Of a DNA stretch of 64,000 nucleotides, positions 8,929-16,017 are shown in pieces. The position numbers were made by a program, and so were the translations under genes. Source of the DNA: UBA11612 sp963976395 (GTDB taxonomy: Bacteria > Pseudomonadota > Alphaproteobacteria > Rhodospirillales > Rhodospirillaceae); assembly GCA_963976395.1 (NCBI GenBank), contig CAXBLG010000002.1:1-64000 (forward strand). Direction: 5' to 3'. Positions within the stretch are counted from its first letter, which is position 1, and each line of letters opens with the position of its first letter. The notes below the pieces were generated by a model, which was given only the letters and a program-made list of their open reading frames with translations, had not been told where the DNA came from and ran no database searches.

Positions 8929-8960
8929 GAACGCCGCAAAGACCATAAGGGGGAGAAAGA

Positions 8961-9569
8961 ATGCAGTTCGAGTTTTTCTTCGATATTTCAAGCCCGTGGA
9001 CTTACATCGCATTTCACAACGTACGGCCCATTGCCGAAGAGTATAACGTCGTTATCGAATGGCGCCCCATCCTCGTCGGCGGCATCTTCAACACCGTTAA
9101 TCCCAGTGTGTACGAATTTCGAGCAAATCCGGTGCCCGCAAAACTTGCCTACCGCGACAAAGATATCGCTGACTGGGCGCGAGCATCCGGCCTTCCGCTG
9201 GTGTGGGAGCCCAAAGTTTTTCCGGTTAACAGTGTCAAGGCCATGCGAGGGTGCCTGGTCGCCGAACGCACGGGGCGACTGGTGGACCTCGCTGACGTTT
9301 TGTTCAATCTCTACTGGGCTGAAGACCGCGACATTTCCCAAGATGATGTCCTCTCGCTTGGGTGCGAGCGCATCGGATTCGATCAACAAACTTTCTTCGA
9401 CGGCATCAGCGAGCCCGCCATCAAGCAGCAGCTTAAAGACAACACCGAAGAGTTGATGCGCAGGGGAGGTTTCGGAACACCCACCATGTTCGTGAACAAG
9501 GACGATATGTACTTCGGCAACGACAGGCTATTGCTGGTGCGCGAAGCGTTCGAGCGCGGAACTCGATAG
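8961..9569 (+). CDS. 2-hydroxychromene-2-carboxylate isomerase-like (DsbA/kappa-GST fold)
   Basis: The 202-residue protein has the kappa-class thioredoxin-fold pattern: FFFDISSPWTYIA at the N-terminus, where the active Ser/Pro replaces the CxxC of DsbA, an all-helical insert, GTPTMFVN with the cis-proline near residue 175, and FGNDRLLLV at the end. Characterised members (NahD type) isomerise 2-hydroxychromene-2-carboxylate with glutathione in naphthalene degradation; many others in fatty-acid or xenobiotic clusters have unknown substrates. GGGGGAGAAAG just before the ATG is a strong ribosome site. No ring-cleaving dioxygenase is visible here, so a naphthalene role is not supported. Confidence 0.83.
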   Translation: MQFEFFFDISSPWTYIAFHNVRPIAEEYNVVIEWRPILVGGIFNTVNPSVYEFRANPVPAKLAYRDKDIADWARASGLPLVWEPKVFPVNSVKAMRGCLVAERTGRLVDLADVLFNLYWAEDRDISQDDVLSLGCERIGFDQQTFFDGISEPAIKQQLKDNTEELMRRGGFGTPTMFVNKDDMYFGNDRLLLVREAFERGTR

Positions 9570-9571
9570 TT

Positions 9572-10387
9572 TTAGAAATTCGGTTTCCGCTTGGCGTGAA
9601 AGGCATCCATGCCTTCCTTCCAATCTTCAGACCCGACCAGCAAAGCCAAGGATTCGAGGCCGTAGCGACGCGCGCTGTTTAAATCGACGCTCTCGCTGAC
9701 ATAGACCGACGCCTTCGCCTGGCCGATCGCAAGCGGGCTCAGTTCCTTCAACTTTTCGGCCAATGCAAGCGCCGCCGGCATCAACTCATCAGGCTCCACA
9801 GCCGCATAGAGAAGTCCGTACTTATCAACTTCCTCTGCGGTCAGGTGAGTTCCCAGCAAACACCACTCAATGGCCTTACTGCGACCGGCATGATGTATCA
9901 GCTTCTGAACACCGCCTGCGCCGGGTATCGCACCCAGTTTAACTTCGGGTACGCCGATCCGCGCCGCCTTCGACATGATGCGGAAGTCGCAAGAAATCGC
10001 CATCTCGCAGCCGCCGCCGAGAGCAAAGCCGTTAATCGCCGCAATCACCGGAAACGGCATGGCTTCAAACCGGTCGAACGTCTGAGCAATGTGATTGAGG
10101 TAATTATCACGCAAATCAAATCCCGACTTGCCCACCGGCGAATCCGGATCGGTAAAGTAATCGAGATGCGCGCCGCAGCAGAACGCTCGCCCGGAGCCGG
10201 TAATGATTAAGGCCCGTGCTTTCTCCGCCCGCGCAATATCAAGAGCGCGATTCATTTCGGACAGCAGGTCCAAATGCAGAGTGTTCATTTCCTTAGGCCG
10301 GTTCATGGTGGCCAGAGCCACACCCCCGGCCGGCCAGCTTAAGGTGACCGCATTTCCGTCAAAGGTTTCGGGCATGGCTTTGCTCAC
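9572..10387 (-). CDS. Enoyl-CoA hydratase with both catalytic glutamates
   Basis: The 271-residue crotonase keeps the two oxyanion-hole segments (FCCGAHLDY near residue 70, NGFALGGGCEMA near residue 119) and both glutamates expected of a hydratase: PEVKLGAIPGAGG and SKAIEWCLLG. It should add water across a 2-enoyl-CoA double bond. Its ATG overlaps the stop of the upstream acyl-CoA dehydrogenase gene by four bases, so translation is coupled and the enzymes probably act consecutively. In the leucine-like reading of this cluster, it could hydrate the carboxylated enoyl-CoA (a methylglutaconyl-CoA-hydratase role); that is inference. Confidence 0.9.
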   Translation of the reverse strand: MSKAMPETFDGNAVTLSWPAGGVALATMNRPKEMNTLHLDLLSEMNRALDIARAEKARALIITGSGRAFCCGAHLDYFTDPDSPVGKSGFDLRDNYLNHIAQTFDRFEAMPFPVIAAINGFALGGGCEMAISCDFRIMSKAARIGVPEVKLGAIPGAGGVQKLIHHAGRSKAIEWCLLGTHLTAEEVDKYGLLYAAVEPDELMPAALALAEKLKELSPLAIGQAKASVYVSESVDLNSARRYGLESLALLVGSEDWKEGMDAFHAKRKPNF

Positions 10388-11544
10388 GTAAAGGACACGT
10401 CAAGGCCAAGGTCACGGGCGATCAACATGGTTTGAATTTGGCTCGCGCCGTCACCGATGGTGCAAATGCGGTTATCGCGCAAATAGCGAGACACCGGACA
10501 ATCGTCCATGAAGCCCCAGCCGCCATGCACCTGAACCGCAAGGTTGGCACACTCTGTCGCGATTTCAGTGGCGTAATACTTGGCCACCGCCAGATCTTTC
10601 ACCGAGGCCAGACCTTGATCAGTCAACCAAGCCGCCTTGTAAACCACGAGGCGCGCGGTCTCCACTTTCACCGCGATGTCGGCGACCATTTTCTGAATCA
10701 TCTGCAAGCTGCCGAGCGTTCCGCCGAACGCCTTACGTTCCGTCGCGTAAGTAACGGCGTGATCAAGGCAGCCCTGCGCGAGGCCCAACGAACACGTCGC
10801 GAGAAACACGCGCGCCTGCTGATATCCTTTGTGCAAAAGCAGGCGACCCTTATCCAACTCGCCGACAATATGATCCGGCGACAATTCGCAATCGTCGAAA
10901 TGAAGCGGGTGGGTATCGGACGAACGCCAACCCATCTTGTCGTAGGATTTTCCGACCGTGAATCCTTTGGTCCCCACCGGCACCAGAAACAAGGTGAACG
11001 ATTTTTTCGGCGCTTCAACCGGGCTGGTCACCGCCAGCACCAGCGCAAACGAGGAAATGTCTGTTCCTGGATTGGTGATGAAGGCTTTCTCGCCGCTCAT
11101 TTTCCACGTATTGCCTTCAAGCCGCGCACGGGTGGTAAACCCAGCCGTATCCGAACCGGCCTGCGGCTCGGTTCCGGCGATTGAACAGATTTTCTTCCCG
11201 GAAACCACATCCGGCAGATATTTCTCTTTCTGCTCTTCACTACCGAAGCGCGCCAGGGTTAAACCCGTCGCTATGCTCACCATGGTTCCAACGGCGAGAG
11301 ATTGGTCGGCGCGCGCCACCTGCTCTAGCGCCAGGGCCGTCTCAAAGGTTCCAAGCCCCATGCCGCCCCATTTTTCTTCGAACGGAATGGAGGTGATGCC
11401 GAGTTCGGACAACTCATGGAACAGCGCCGTTGGAAACTTGGCGTCTTTGTCGAGTTGCTCCGCCACGGGCGCGATCTTGGCCTGGGCGAAAGCATGCACA
11501 GTTTCCTGCAGCTTGCGCTGATCGTCGGTCAGTAAAAATTGCAT
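10384..11544 (-). CDS. Acyl-CoA dehydrogenase (Asp at the usual catalytic Glu position)
   Basis: A 386-residue flavoprotein of the normal length and domain order: N-terminal helical domain with EKWGGMGLG, the FAD-binding IAGTEPQAGSD and GEKAFITN around residues 125-155, and C-terminal VHGGWGFMDDCPVSRYLRD. In short- and medium-chain enzymes the base is Glu in the xEG(T/A)S loop; here the loop is IGDGASQI, with Asp. The isovaleryl-type alternative position (xERxVL) reads QARVFL, so it has no Glu. Function as a dehydrogenase is likely but not certain. Downstream of the DUF35 gene by 30 bases and overlapping the hydratase gene. Confidence 0.88.
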   Translation of the reverse strand: MQFLLTDDQRKLQETVHAFAQAKIAPVAEQLDKDAKFPTALFHELSELGITSIPFEEKWGGMGLGTFETALALEQVARADQSLAVGTMVSIATGLTLARFGSEEQKEKYLPDVVSGKKICSIAGTEPQAGSDTAGFTTRARLEGNTWKMSGEKAFITNPGTDISSFALVLAVTSPVEAPKKSFTLFLVPVGTKGFTVGKSYDKMGWRSSDTHPLHFDDCELSPDHIVGELDKGRLLLHKGYQQARVFLATCSLGLAQGCLDHAVTYATERKAFGGTLGSLQMIQKMVADIAVKVETARLVVYKAAWLTDQGLASVKDLAVAKYYATEIATECANLAVQVHGGWGFMDDCPVSRYLRDNRICTIGDGASQIQTMLIARDLGLDVSFT

Positions 11545-11574
11545 GATGGTCTTCCTAAAGTCAGACGGGGCTGG

Positions 11575-12126
11575 CTAACGCGCCAGTCGGTAATGGAAAT
11601 CGGTGATGCGCCCTTCCGGCTTGGCCTTGAACTTCACCTTCACGCGGGTGCCTGGTTTCATTTTGGCCATGGCTTTCCTCACGTCGGACAAATTTTCTCC
11701 CTCGACGAAATTCACCATCGCGGTGCTCACGCCGTCGAGACGCACGTAGGCAATGGCATAGGGAGGTTTCGGCAGCCCTTCGAACTGCGCGCTGACGATA
11801 GTCGCAGACTCGATGGTGCCTTCTTGACCGGCTTCAACCCAACTGTCGCAGGCTTCAAATGAGCGTTCGCAGTATGCGCGCGGCGGCAGATATGCCATGC
11901 CGGACTTGGTACATTTGGTGGCTAGAATTTTGCGCTCCTTCAGACCTTCGAAGAAGTGCCCGGCCACCTTGCCGACTGAATAGTTGTAACGCACATGCCA
12001 TTCGCCAGGGAAAACCATGTTGTTGAACGGCACGTCATCCAACGCCGTTGTTTTGGTCTTGGCTTTGGACTTGGGTTTGGATTTGGCTTTCGCCTTCGTA
12101 TTGGATTTGTTTTTTGCTTTGCTCAT
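11575..12126 (-). CDS. DUF35 / OB-fold thiolase-partner protein with Lys-rich N-terminus
   Basis: The 183-residue protein has the DUF35 pattern: a rubredoxin-like stretch (ATKCTKSGMAYLPPRAYCERS, residues ~70-90) followed by an OB-fold with GTIESATIVS, YAIAYVRLDG and GTRVKVKFKA. The second cysteine of each CxxC pair is Ser here (CTKS, CERS), so the zinc site is probably lost. Residues 1-28 are an unusual tail of Lys, Ala, Ser and Thr. DUF35 proteins (ChsH2, BbsA) form complexes with thiolase-fold enzymes and are needed for their activity; this gene follows the thiolase genes by 12 bases, which fits that role. Confidence 0.85.
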   Translation of the reverse strand: MSKAKNKSNTKAKAKSKPKSKAKTKTTALDDVPFNNMVFPGEWHVRYNYSVGKVAGHFFEGLKERKILATKCTKSGMAYLPPRAYCERSFEACDSWVEAGQEGTIESATIVSAQFEGLPKPPYAIAYVRLDGVSTAMVNFVEGENLSDVRKAMAKMKPGTRVKVKFKAKPEGRITDFHYRLAR

Positions 12127-12138
12127 AGCTCGCCTCTC

Positions 12139-13332
12139 TTAAGAAACGTGATCGTCACTTAGCGCGGTGACGGTGAAAAATTGGGTGGACCCGCCGATAG
12201 CGGTGGCAATGGCGCGCTTGGCGTTCTTCACCTGCATCTCGCCGGCCCGGCCCATAATTTGTTTGGCGGCATCGGCCGCGCGAACCAGGCCCGTCACGCC
12301 GATGGGATTGGTGCAGAGCGTGCCGCCGGAAGGATTGACCGCAACAATACCGCCGTCGAGTTCCCAGCCGCCGTCCTCGTTGATGGCCGTCGCCGCTCCC
12401 CGACCACAAAAGCCGAGAGACTCCAGAGCGGGAAACTGGAATGTGCTGAAGGGATCGTAGAGCTCCAGCACATCCACATCGCGCACCGGATCAACAATCC
12501 CCGCCTGACGGTAGCATTCATGCCCCGCACGGTTGTAGGCATCCTGATCGGCGAATTCCGTATCCGACCAGTATCCTTGCCGGTCGCCCATAAAAATCGA
12601 ATGGGTAATCGAACTGACCCCGGTCATAAAGGCGGGGCGGTTGCACTTGCGCTTGGCCACATCGAGATTTGTAAGAACAACAGCCGCCCCGCCCGACGAG
12701 CGCGGACAAATGTCAAAGCGCTTGAACGGATAGGAGACTTCCGGCGAGTTCAAGACATCCTCGACCGTAATGTCGCCCTTCAAATGCGCCGTCGGATTTT
12801 TCATCGCGTTCTTGCGGCCGCGCACCACAACTTTGGCGAACTGCTCTTCGGTGGTTCCGTATTTGTGCATATAGCGCTGGGCCGCCATCGCGGTCATCGT
12901 CACAGTATTGAGCGCGAAATCGTGTTCGTAGAACCGGTCCCAGATGAGATTGAGCACATGCTGCGAATCCGGTGTTTCAGCGACCCGGTCCGCACCAACC
13001 ACCAGCACCGTGTCATAAACGCCGGAGGCGATATGAAAATATCCGGCCTGAATCGCTGAGCCGCCCGTGGCGCCCCCGGTGTGAACCCGCATGAATGGTT
13101 TTCCGGCACCCCACACATGTTCGATGGCGTAGCGGTCCACATCGTTGATGCCCATGAAATGGGTCGGAGACATCGAAAACACTACGGCATCGATTTCGTC
13201 AGGCACCATGCCCGCATCATCGAGTGCCATCTTTGCAGCATCCTGAGCCAACTCGATATACGTCTTATCGGCGTGATGGCTTCTGAATTTAGTTTGACCC
13301 GTCCCAACGACGGCAACGGCTTGTTTCGCCAT
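12139..13332 (-). CDS. Thiolase-fold protein (SCP-x/Ltp2 type), no nucleophilic Cys
   Basis: The 397-residue protein is a thiolase-superfamily member of the SCP-x group. Where classical thiolases have the acylated Cys, the sequence reads VHTGGATGGSAIQAG (residues ~82-96), with Gly in that place; the usual GHP near the C-terminus is TNPIGVTG, and the final CxG is AIGGST. These losses are typical of Ltp2-like lyases and other DUF35-dependent members, so ordinary acetyl transfer is unlikely. A CoA-linked aldol-type cleavage is a reasonable inference. Two bases separate it from the upstream second thiolase-like gene, and the DUF35 gene follows, suggesting a three-protein complex. Confidence 0.87.
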   Translation of the reverse strand: MAKQAVAVVGTGQTKFRSHHADKTYIELAQDAAKMALDDAGMVPDEIDAVVFSMSPTHFMGINDVDRYAIEHVWGAGKPFMRVHTGGATGGSAIQAGYFHIASGVYDTVLVVGADRVAETPDSQHVLNLIWDRFYEHDFALNTVTMTAMAAQRYMHKYGTTEEQFAKVVVRGRKNAMKNPTAHLKGDITVEDVLNSPEVSYPFKRFDICPRSSGGAAVVLTNLDVAKRKCNRPAFMTGVSSITHSIFMGDRQGYWSDTEFADQDAYNRAGHECYRQAGIVDPVRDVDVLELYDPFSTFQFPALESLGFCGRGAATAINEDGGWELDGGIVAVNPSGGTLCTNPIGVTGLVRAADAAKQIMGRAGEMQVKNAKRAIATAIGGSTQFFTVTALSDDHVS

Positions 13333-13334
13333 CT

Positions 13335-14426
13335 TTACACTCCCTCAAACACGACGGCGACGTTGCCCTGCTGGGCAAAGCCGTGACTGCCGTGCGCGGC
13401 CGCTATTTGCGCGCCTTGCACCTGCACCGGCCCGGCCAGTCCGTTCACCTGTAATATTGCCTCGGCCGCATTGGTCATGCCGGTGCAGAAATAAGGGTTC
13501 TGCGCGAACGTGCCTCCCGACGGGGAAACGAATTCCGGAACCTCGTCGCCAAGGGCGGCTTTAAATGCAAGCTCGTGATATCCGGTCTGGCAATCCAGCT
13601 CGATCAGGTCCAGTTCCGACGCATCCAGGAGCCCGGCCATATTCAGCGCGTCGTCAAGGCTGTTGCGAAAGCCTTCAAGGCCGGCCAATCGCTCTTGATT
13701 CAAGCTGTAACTTTCATTGCGCCAGCCGATGCCGGCGATGCGCGCCAAAGGCTGACACTGCGGATGCTCGGCCACCCACTCGCCCGATGCCAGCACCATG
13801 GAGACCGCACCGTCTGTAATCGGCGCCTGATGGCCCTTACGCAGCGGGGCCGCAAGATGCGGCGAGTTCGCGATTTCATAATCCGGCGGCACCTGCCGCT
13901 GCATACCGCGCGGATTGCGATGTGCACGACGATAGCCCTCGATCACGGCGCGGTTCACGTCATCTTCTTTGATGCCATACGCGTCGGAAACGCTCTGCGC
14001 GAACAAACCGTCAGTGATGGCCATATTGAGCCCCACCGGGCCCACAAAGAACGGGTCACAGCGCGATTTCATCACCTCTTCCACCGGCGCGATCGAGCTT
14101 TTGTTCCAGCTTGAAATCAGTCCCAGGTGAAACACCCCCGAGCCCGCGCGCATAGCGGCAAGGCAAAGCCCCGTCAGCCCGGAGTCCGTGACCTTCATCT
14201 CGTCTTTAAGATACGCCCCGGCCGGCGCGGCCATAAGCATACTCGAAATACTGCGGCCATCGAGTTCGTCGCAGGCCGCGATGGTCACATGATCGAGTTC
14301 CGCGCGCGCAACGCCGGCATCATCCAGCGCTGCCCGGGCGGTATCGAACACCATCTCCTCAAGGCGCTTATCCGCAATCCGATCGGCCGGATCGTGAACC
14401 GCCATGCCGATTACATAGACGTCCAT
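13335..14426 (-). CDS. Second thiolase-fold protein, no nucleophilic Cys
   Basis: ATG at 14426 is chosen because AGAGAGG lies just upstream and the protein then begins MDVYVIGMAVHDP, a normal thiolase first strand; the frame is open to 14528 but that part is not family-like. The 363-residue product is shorter than classical thiolases (about 390). The region of the nucleophile reads VTDSGLTGLCLAAM, with Gly at the Cys position, and the C-terminal motif is SPSGGTFAQNPYFCTGM, without the catalytic His. It is therefore either a non-classical thiolase-fold enzyme or a non-catalytic partner of its neighbour. Tight spacing (2 bases) argues for a heteromer. Confidence 0.83.
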   Translation of the reverse strand: MDVYVIGMAVHDPADRIADKRLEEMVFDTARAALDDAGVARAELDHVTIAACDELDGRSISSMLMAAPAGAYLKDEMKVTDSGLTGLCLAAMRAGSGVFHLGLISSWNKSSIAPVEEVMKSRCDPFFVGPVGLNMAITDGLFAQSVSDAYGIKEDDVNRAVIEGYRRAHRNPRGMQRQVPPDYEIANSPHLAAPLRKGHQAPITDGAVSMVLASGEWVAEHPQCQPLARIAGIGWRNESYSLNQERLAGLEGFRNSLDDALNMAGLLDASELDLIELDCQTGYHELAFKAALGDEVPEFVSPSGGTFAQNPYFCTGMTNAAEAILQVNGLAGPVQVQGAQIAAAHGSHGFAQQGNVAVVFEGV

Positions 14427-14543
14427 AAAGCCTCTCTCTTTGTCATCGCATTCCCAATCTCTTTTTCTTCGCCGAACCTTGGCGCAGCGGCATCGCGGCG
14501 ACGCAAACTCGCCGGCGCAAAAACGCACTGATTTTCAATTTAT

Positions 14544-15971
14544 TTATGTTTGCAAACGCGGCCCGTCAGACGATCCAAATATTTTCGCCGGGTTCATAAT
14601 GTTTTGCGGATCAAGCGCGCGCTTGATGTCTTGCATCACCTGCACGCTTTCACCGTGTTCCGCCCGTAGATATTTCATCTTGCCCAAACCGATGCCGTGT
14701 TCACCAGTACAGGTTCCACCTGCGGCCAGCGCACGCTCGATCATTCGCCCATTCACCGCCTCTATCCGTGCGAGATACTCTGGGTCGTCGGGTTTAATCA
14801 TGATTGTCATATGGAAATTGCCGTCGCCGACGTGACCAAGCAGCGGCGCGGTCAACTGTTCTTTCTGCACGTCTTCCTTGGTCGCCAGAATCACATCGGC
14901 CAAACGAGAGATCGGCACACACACGTCCGTCGCCCAGAATCCCCAGCCCGGACTGTCTTCTTTGTTGGCCCAGGCGGCGTCGTGGCGGGCCTGCCACAGC
15001 TTGGTGCGTTCCTCGGCATCCGTCGTCCATGAAAAATCTCCGCCGCCATTCTCCGAGGTGATGTCATGAACCATTTCAGCTTGTTCTTTAACCCCGGCTT
15101 CGGTGCCGTGAAACTCCATGAACAAGGTGTTCTTTTGCGGATAACCCAGCTTGGCGTAGGTGTTGAGAATGCGCATCTGCTGATCATCCATCAGCTCGAT
15201 GCGCGCGATGGGAATCCCCAATTGAATGGTTAAAATAACCGAATTCACCGCGCCTTCCAGGGTATCGAACGCGCACACCGCCGCCGCGATTTTCTCGGGG
15301 ATCCCGTACAGCCGCAGCGTAACTTCAGTGATGATGCCAAGCGTGCCTTCCGAGCCGACATAAAGCCGGGTCAAGTCGTAGCCTGCCGCCGATTTGCGTG
15401 AACGTCCGCCGGTGCGAATGATGCGTCCATCCGGCGTGACCACCTGCAAGGCCATGACATTTTCGCGCATGGTGCCGTAGCGCACCGCGTTGGTACCGGA
15501 CGCGCGTGTAGACGCCATACCGCCGAGCGAGGCATCGGCTCCGGGGTCAATCGGAAAGAACAAACCGGTGTCGCGCAGATGGGTGTTCAGCATTTTACGG
15601 GTCACACCCGGCTGCACCACCGCATCCAAATCTTCGGTATGAACCGCAACGATTTTATCCATACGGCTGACATCGAGAGACAATCCGCCCAGGGGGGCGG
15701 CGATGTGACCTTCCAACGAGGTGCCAGTGCCGAAGGGGATAATGGGAATGGCATGACGCGCGCACACCTTGACGATCTCAGCCACTTCCTCGACCGATTC
15801 CGCGAAAGCGACCGCATCCGGCAGTTCGGCGGGATGGTAAGAAATATCTTTGCCGTGTTGCTCACGGACCGCATGCGCCGTCGAAAGCCGGTCACCCAGC
15901 ATGGACTGCAGTTTGGTCAAAGCGTCGCCGAGTTGCGGCGGCGGAGCATGAGCAGCGAGAGCTGTAGCCAT
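14544..15971 (-). CDS. FAD-linked D-2-hydroxyacid (D-lactate/glycolate-type) dehydrogenase
   Basis: ATG at 15971 follows GGGAAGG by eight bases and is preferred over one at 15995. The 475-residue protein has the PCMH-type FAD domain (IPFGTGTSLEGH, residues ~92-103; GGMASTRASGTNAVRYG; GSEGTLGIITEVTL) and the FAD-oxidase C-terminal domain with GHVGDGNFHMTI and TGEHGIGLGKMKYL, which hold the metal and substrate residues. This family (DLD, GlcD, D2HGDH) oxidises D-2-hydroxyacids to 2-oxoacids. Its position just after the 2-oxoacid:ferredoxin oxidoreductase gene suggests that it supplies the 2-oxoacid. The substrate itself cannot be read. Confidence 0.9.
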   Translation of the reverse strand: MATALAAHAPPPQLGDALTKLQSMLGDRLSTAHAVREQHGKDISYHPAELPDAVAFAESVEEVAEIVKVCARHAIPIIPFGTGTSLEGHIAAPLGGLSLDVSRMDKIVAVHTEDLDAVVQPGVTRKMLNTHLRDTGLFFPIDPGADASLGGMASTRASGTNAVRYGTMRENVMALQVVTPDGRIIRTGGRSRKSAAGYDLTRLYVGSEGTLGIITEVTLRLYGIPEKIAAAVCAFDTLEGAVNSVILTIQLGIPIARIELMDDQQMRILNTYAKLGYPQKNTLFMEFHGTEAGVKEQAEMVHDITSENGGGDFSWTTDAEERTKLWQARHDAAWANKEDSPGWGFWATDVCVPISRLADVILATKEDVQKEQLTAPLLGHVGDGNFHMTIMIKPDDPEYLARIEAVNGRMIERALAAGGTCTGEHGIGLGKMKYLRAEHGESVQVMQDIKRALDPQNIMNPAKIFGSSDGPRLQT

Positions 15972-15994
15972 GTGTCGTACCTTCCCTTTAATCA

Positions 15995-16014
15995 CGCACC
16001 TTAATTTTGGTGCG
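15995..16014 (-). other. Intercistronic hairpin
   Basis: CGCACC (15995-16000) and GGTGCG (16009-16014) flank an 8-base AT-rich loop in the 46-base gap between the oxidoreductase stop and the dehydrogenase start. There is no U-run, so it looks like an mRNA-stability or processing stem rather than a terminator. Confidence 0.35.
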
Positions 16015-16017
16015 CTG

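Noticed and set aside
8961..9569. Naphthalene degradation gene nahD
   Set aside because: The family match is real, but there is no dioxygenase, aldolase or ring-cleavage gene nearby, so the specific gene name is not justified.
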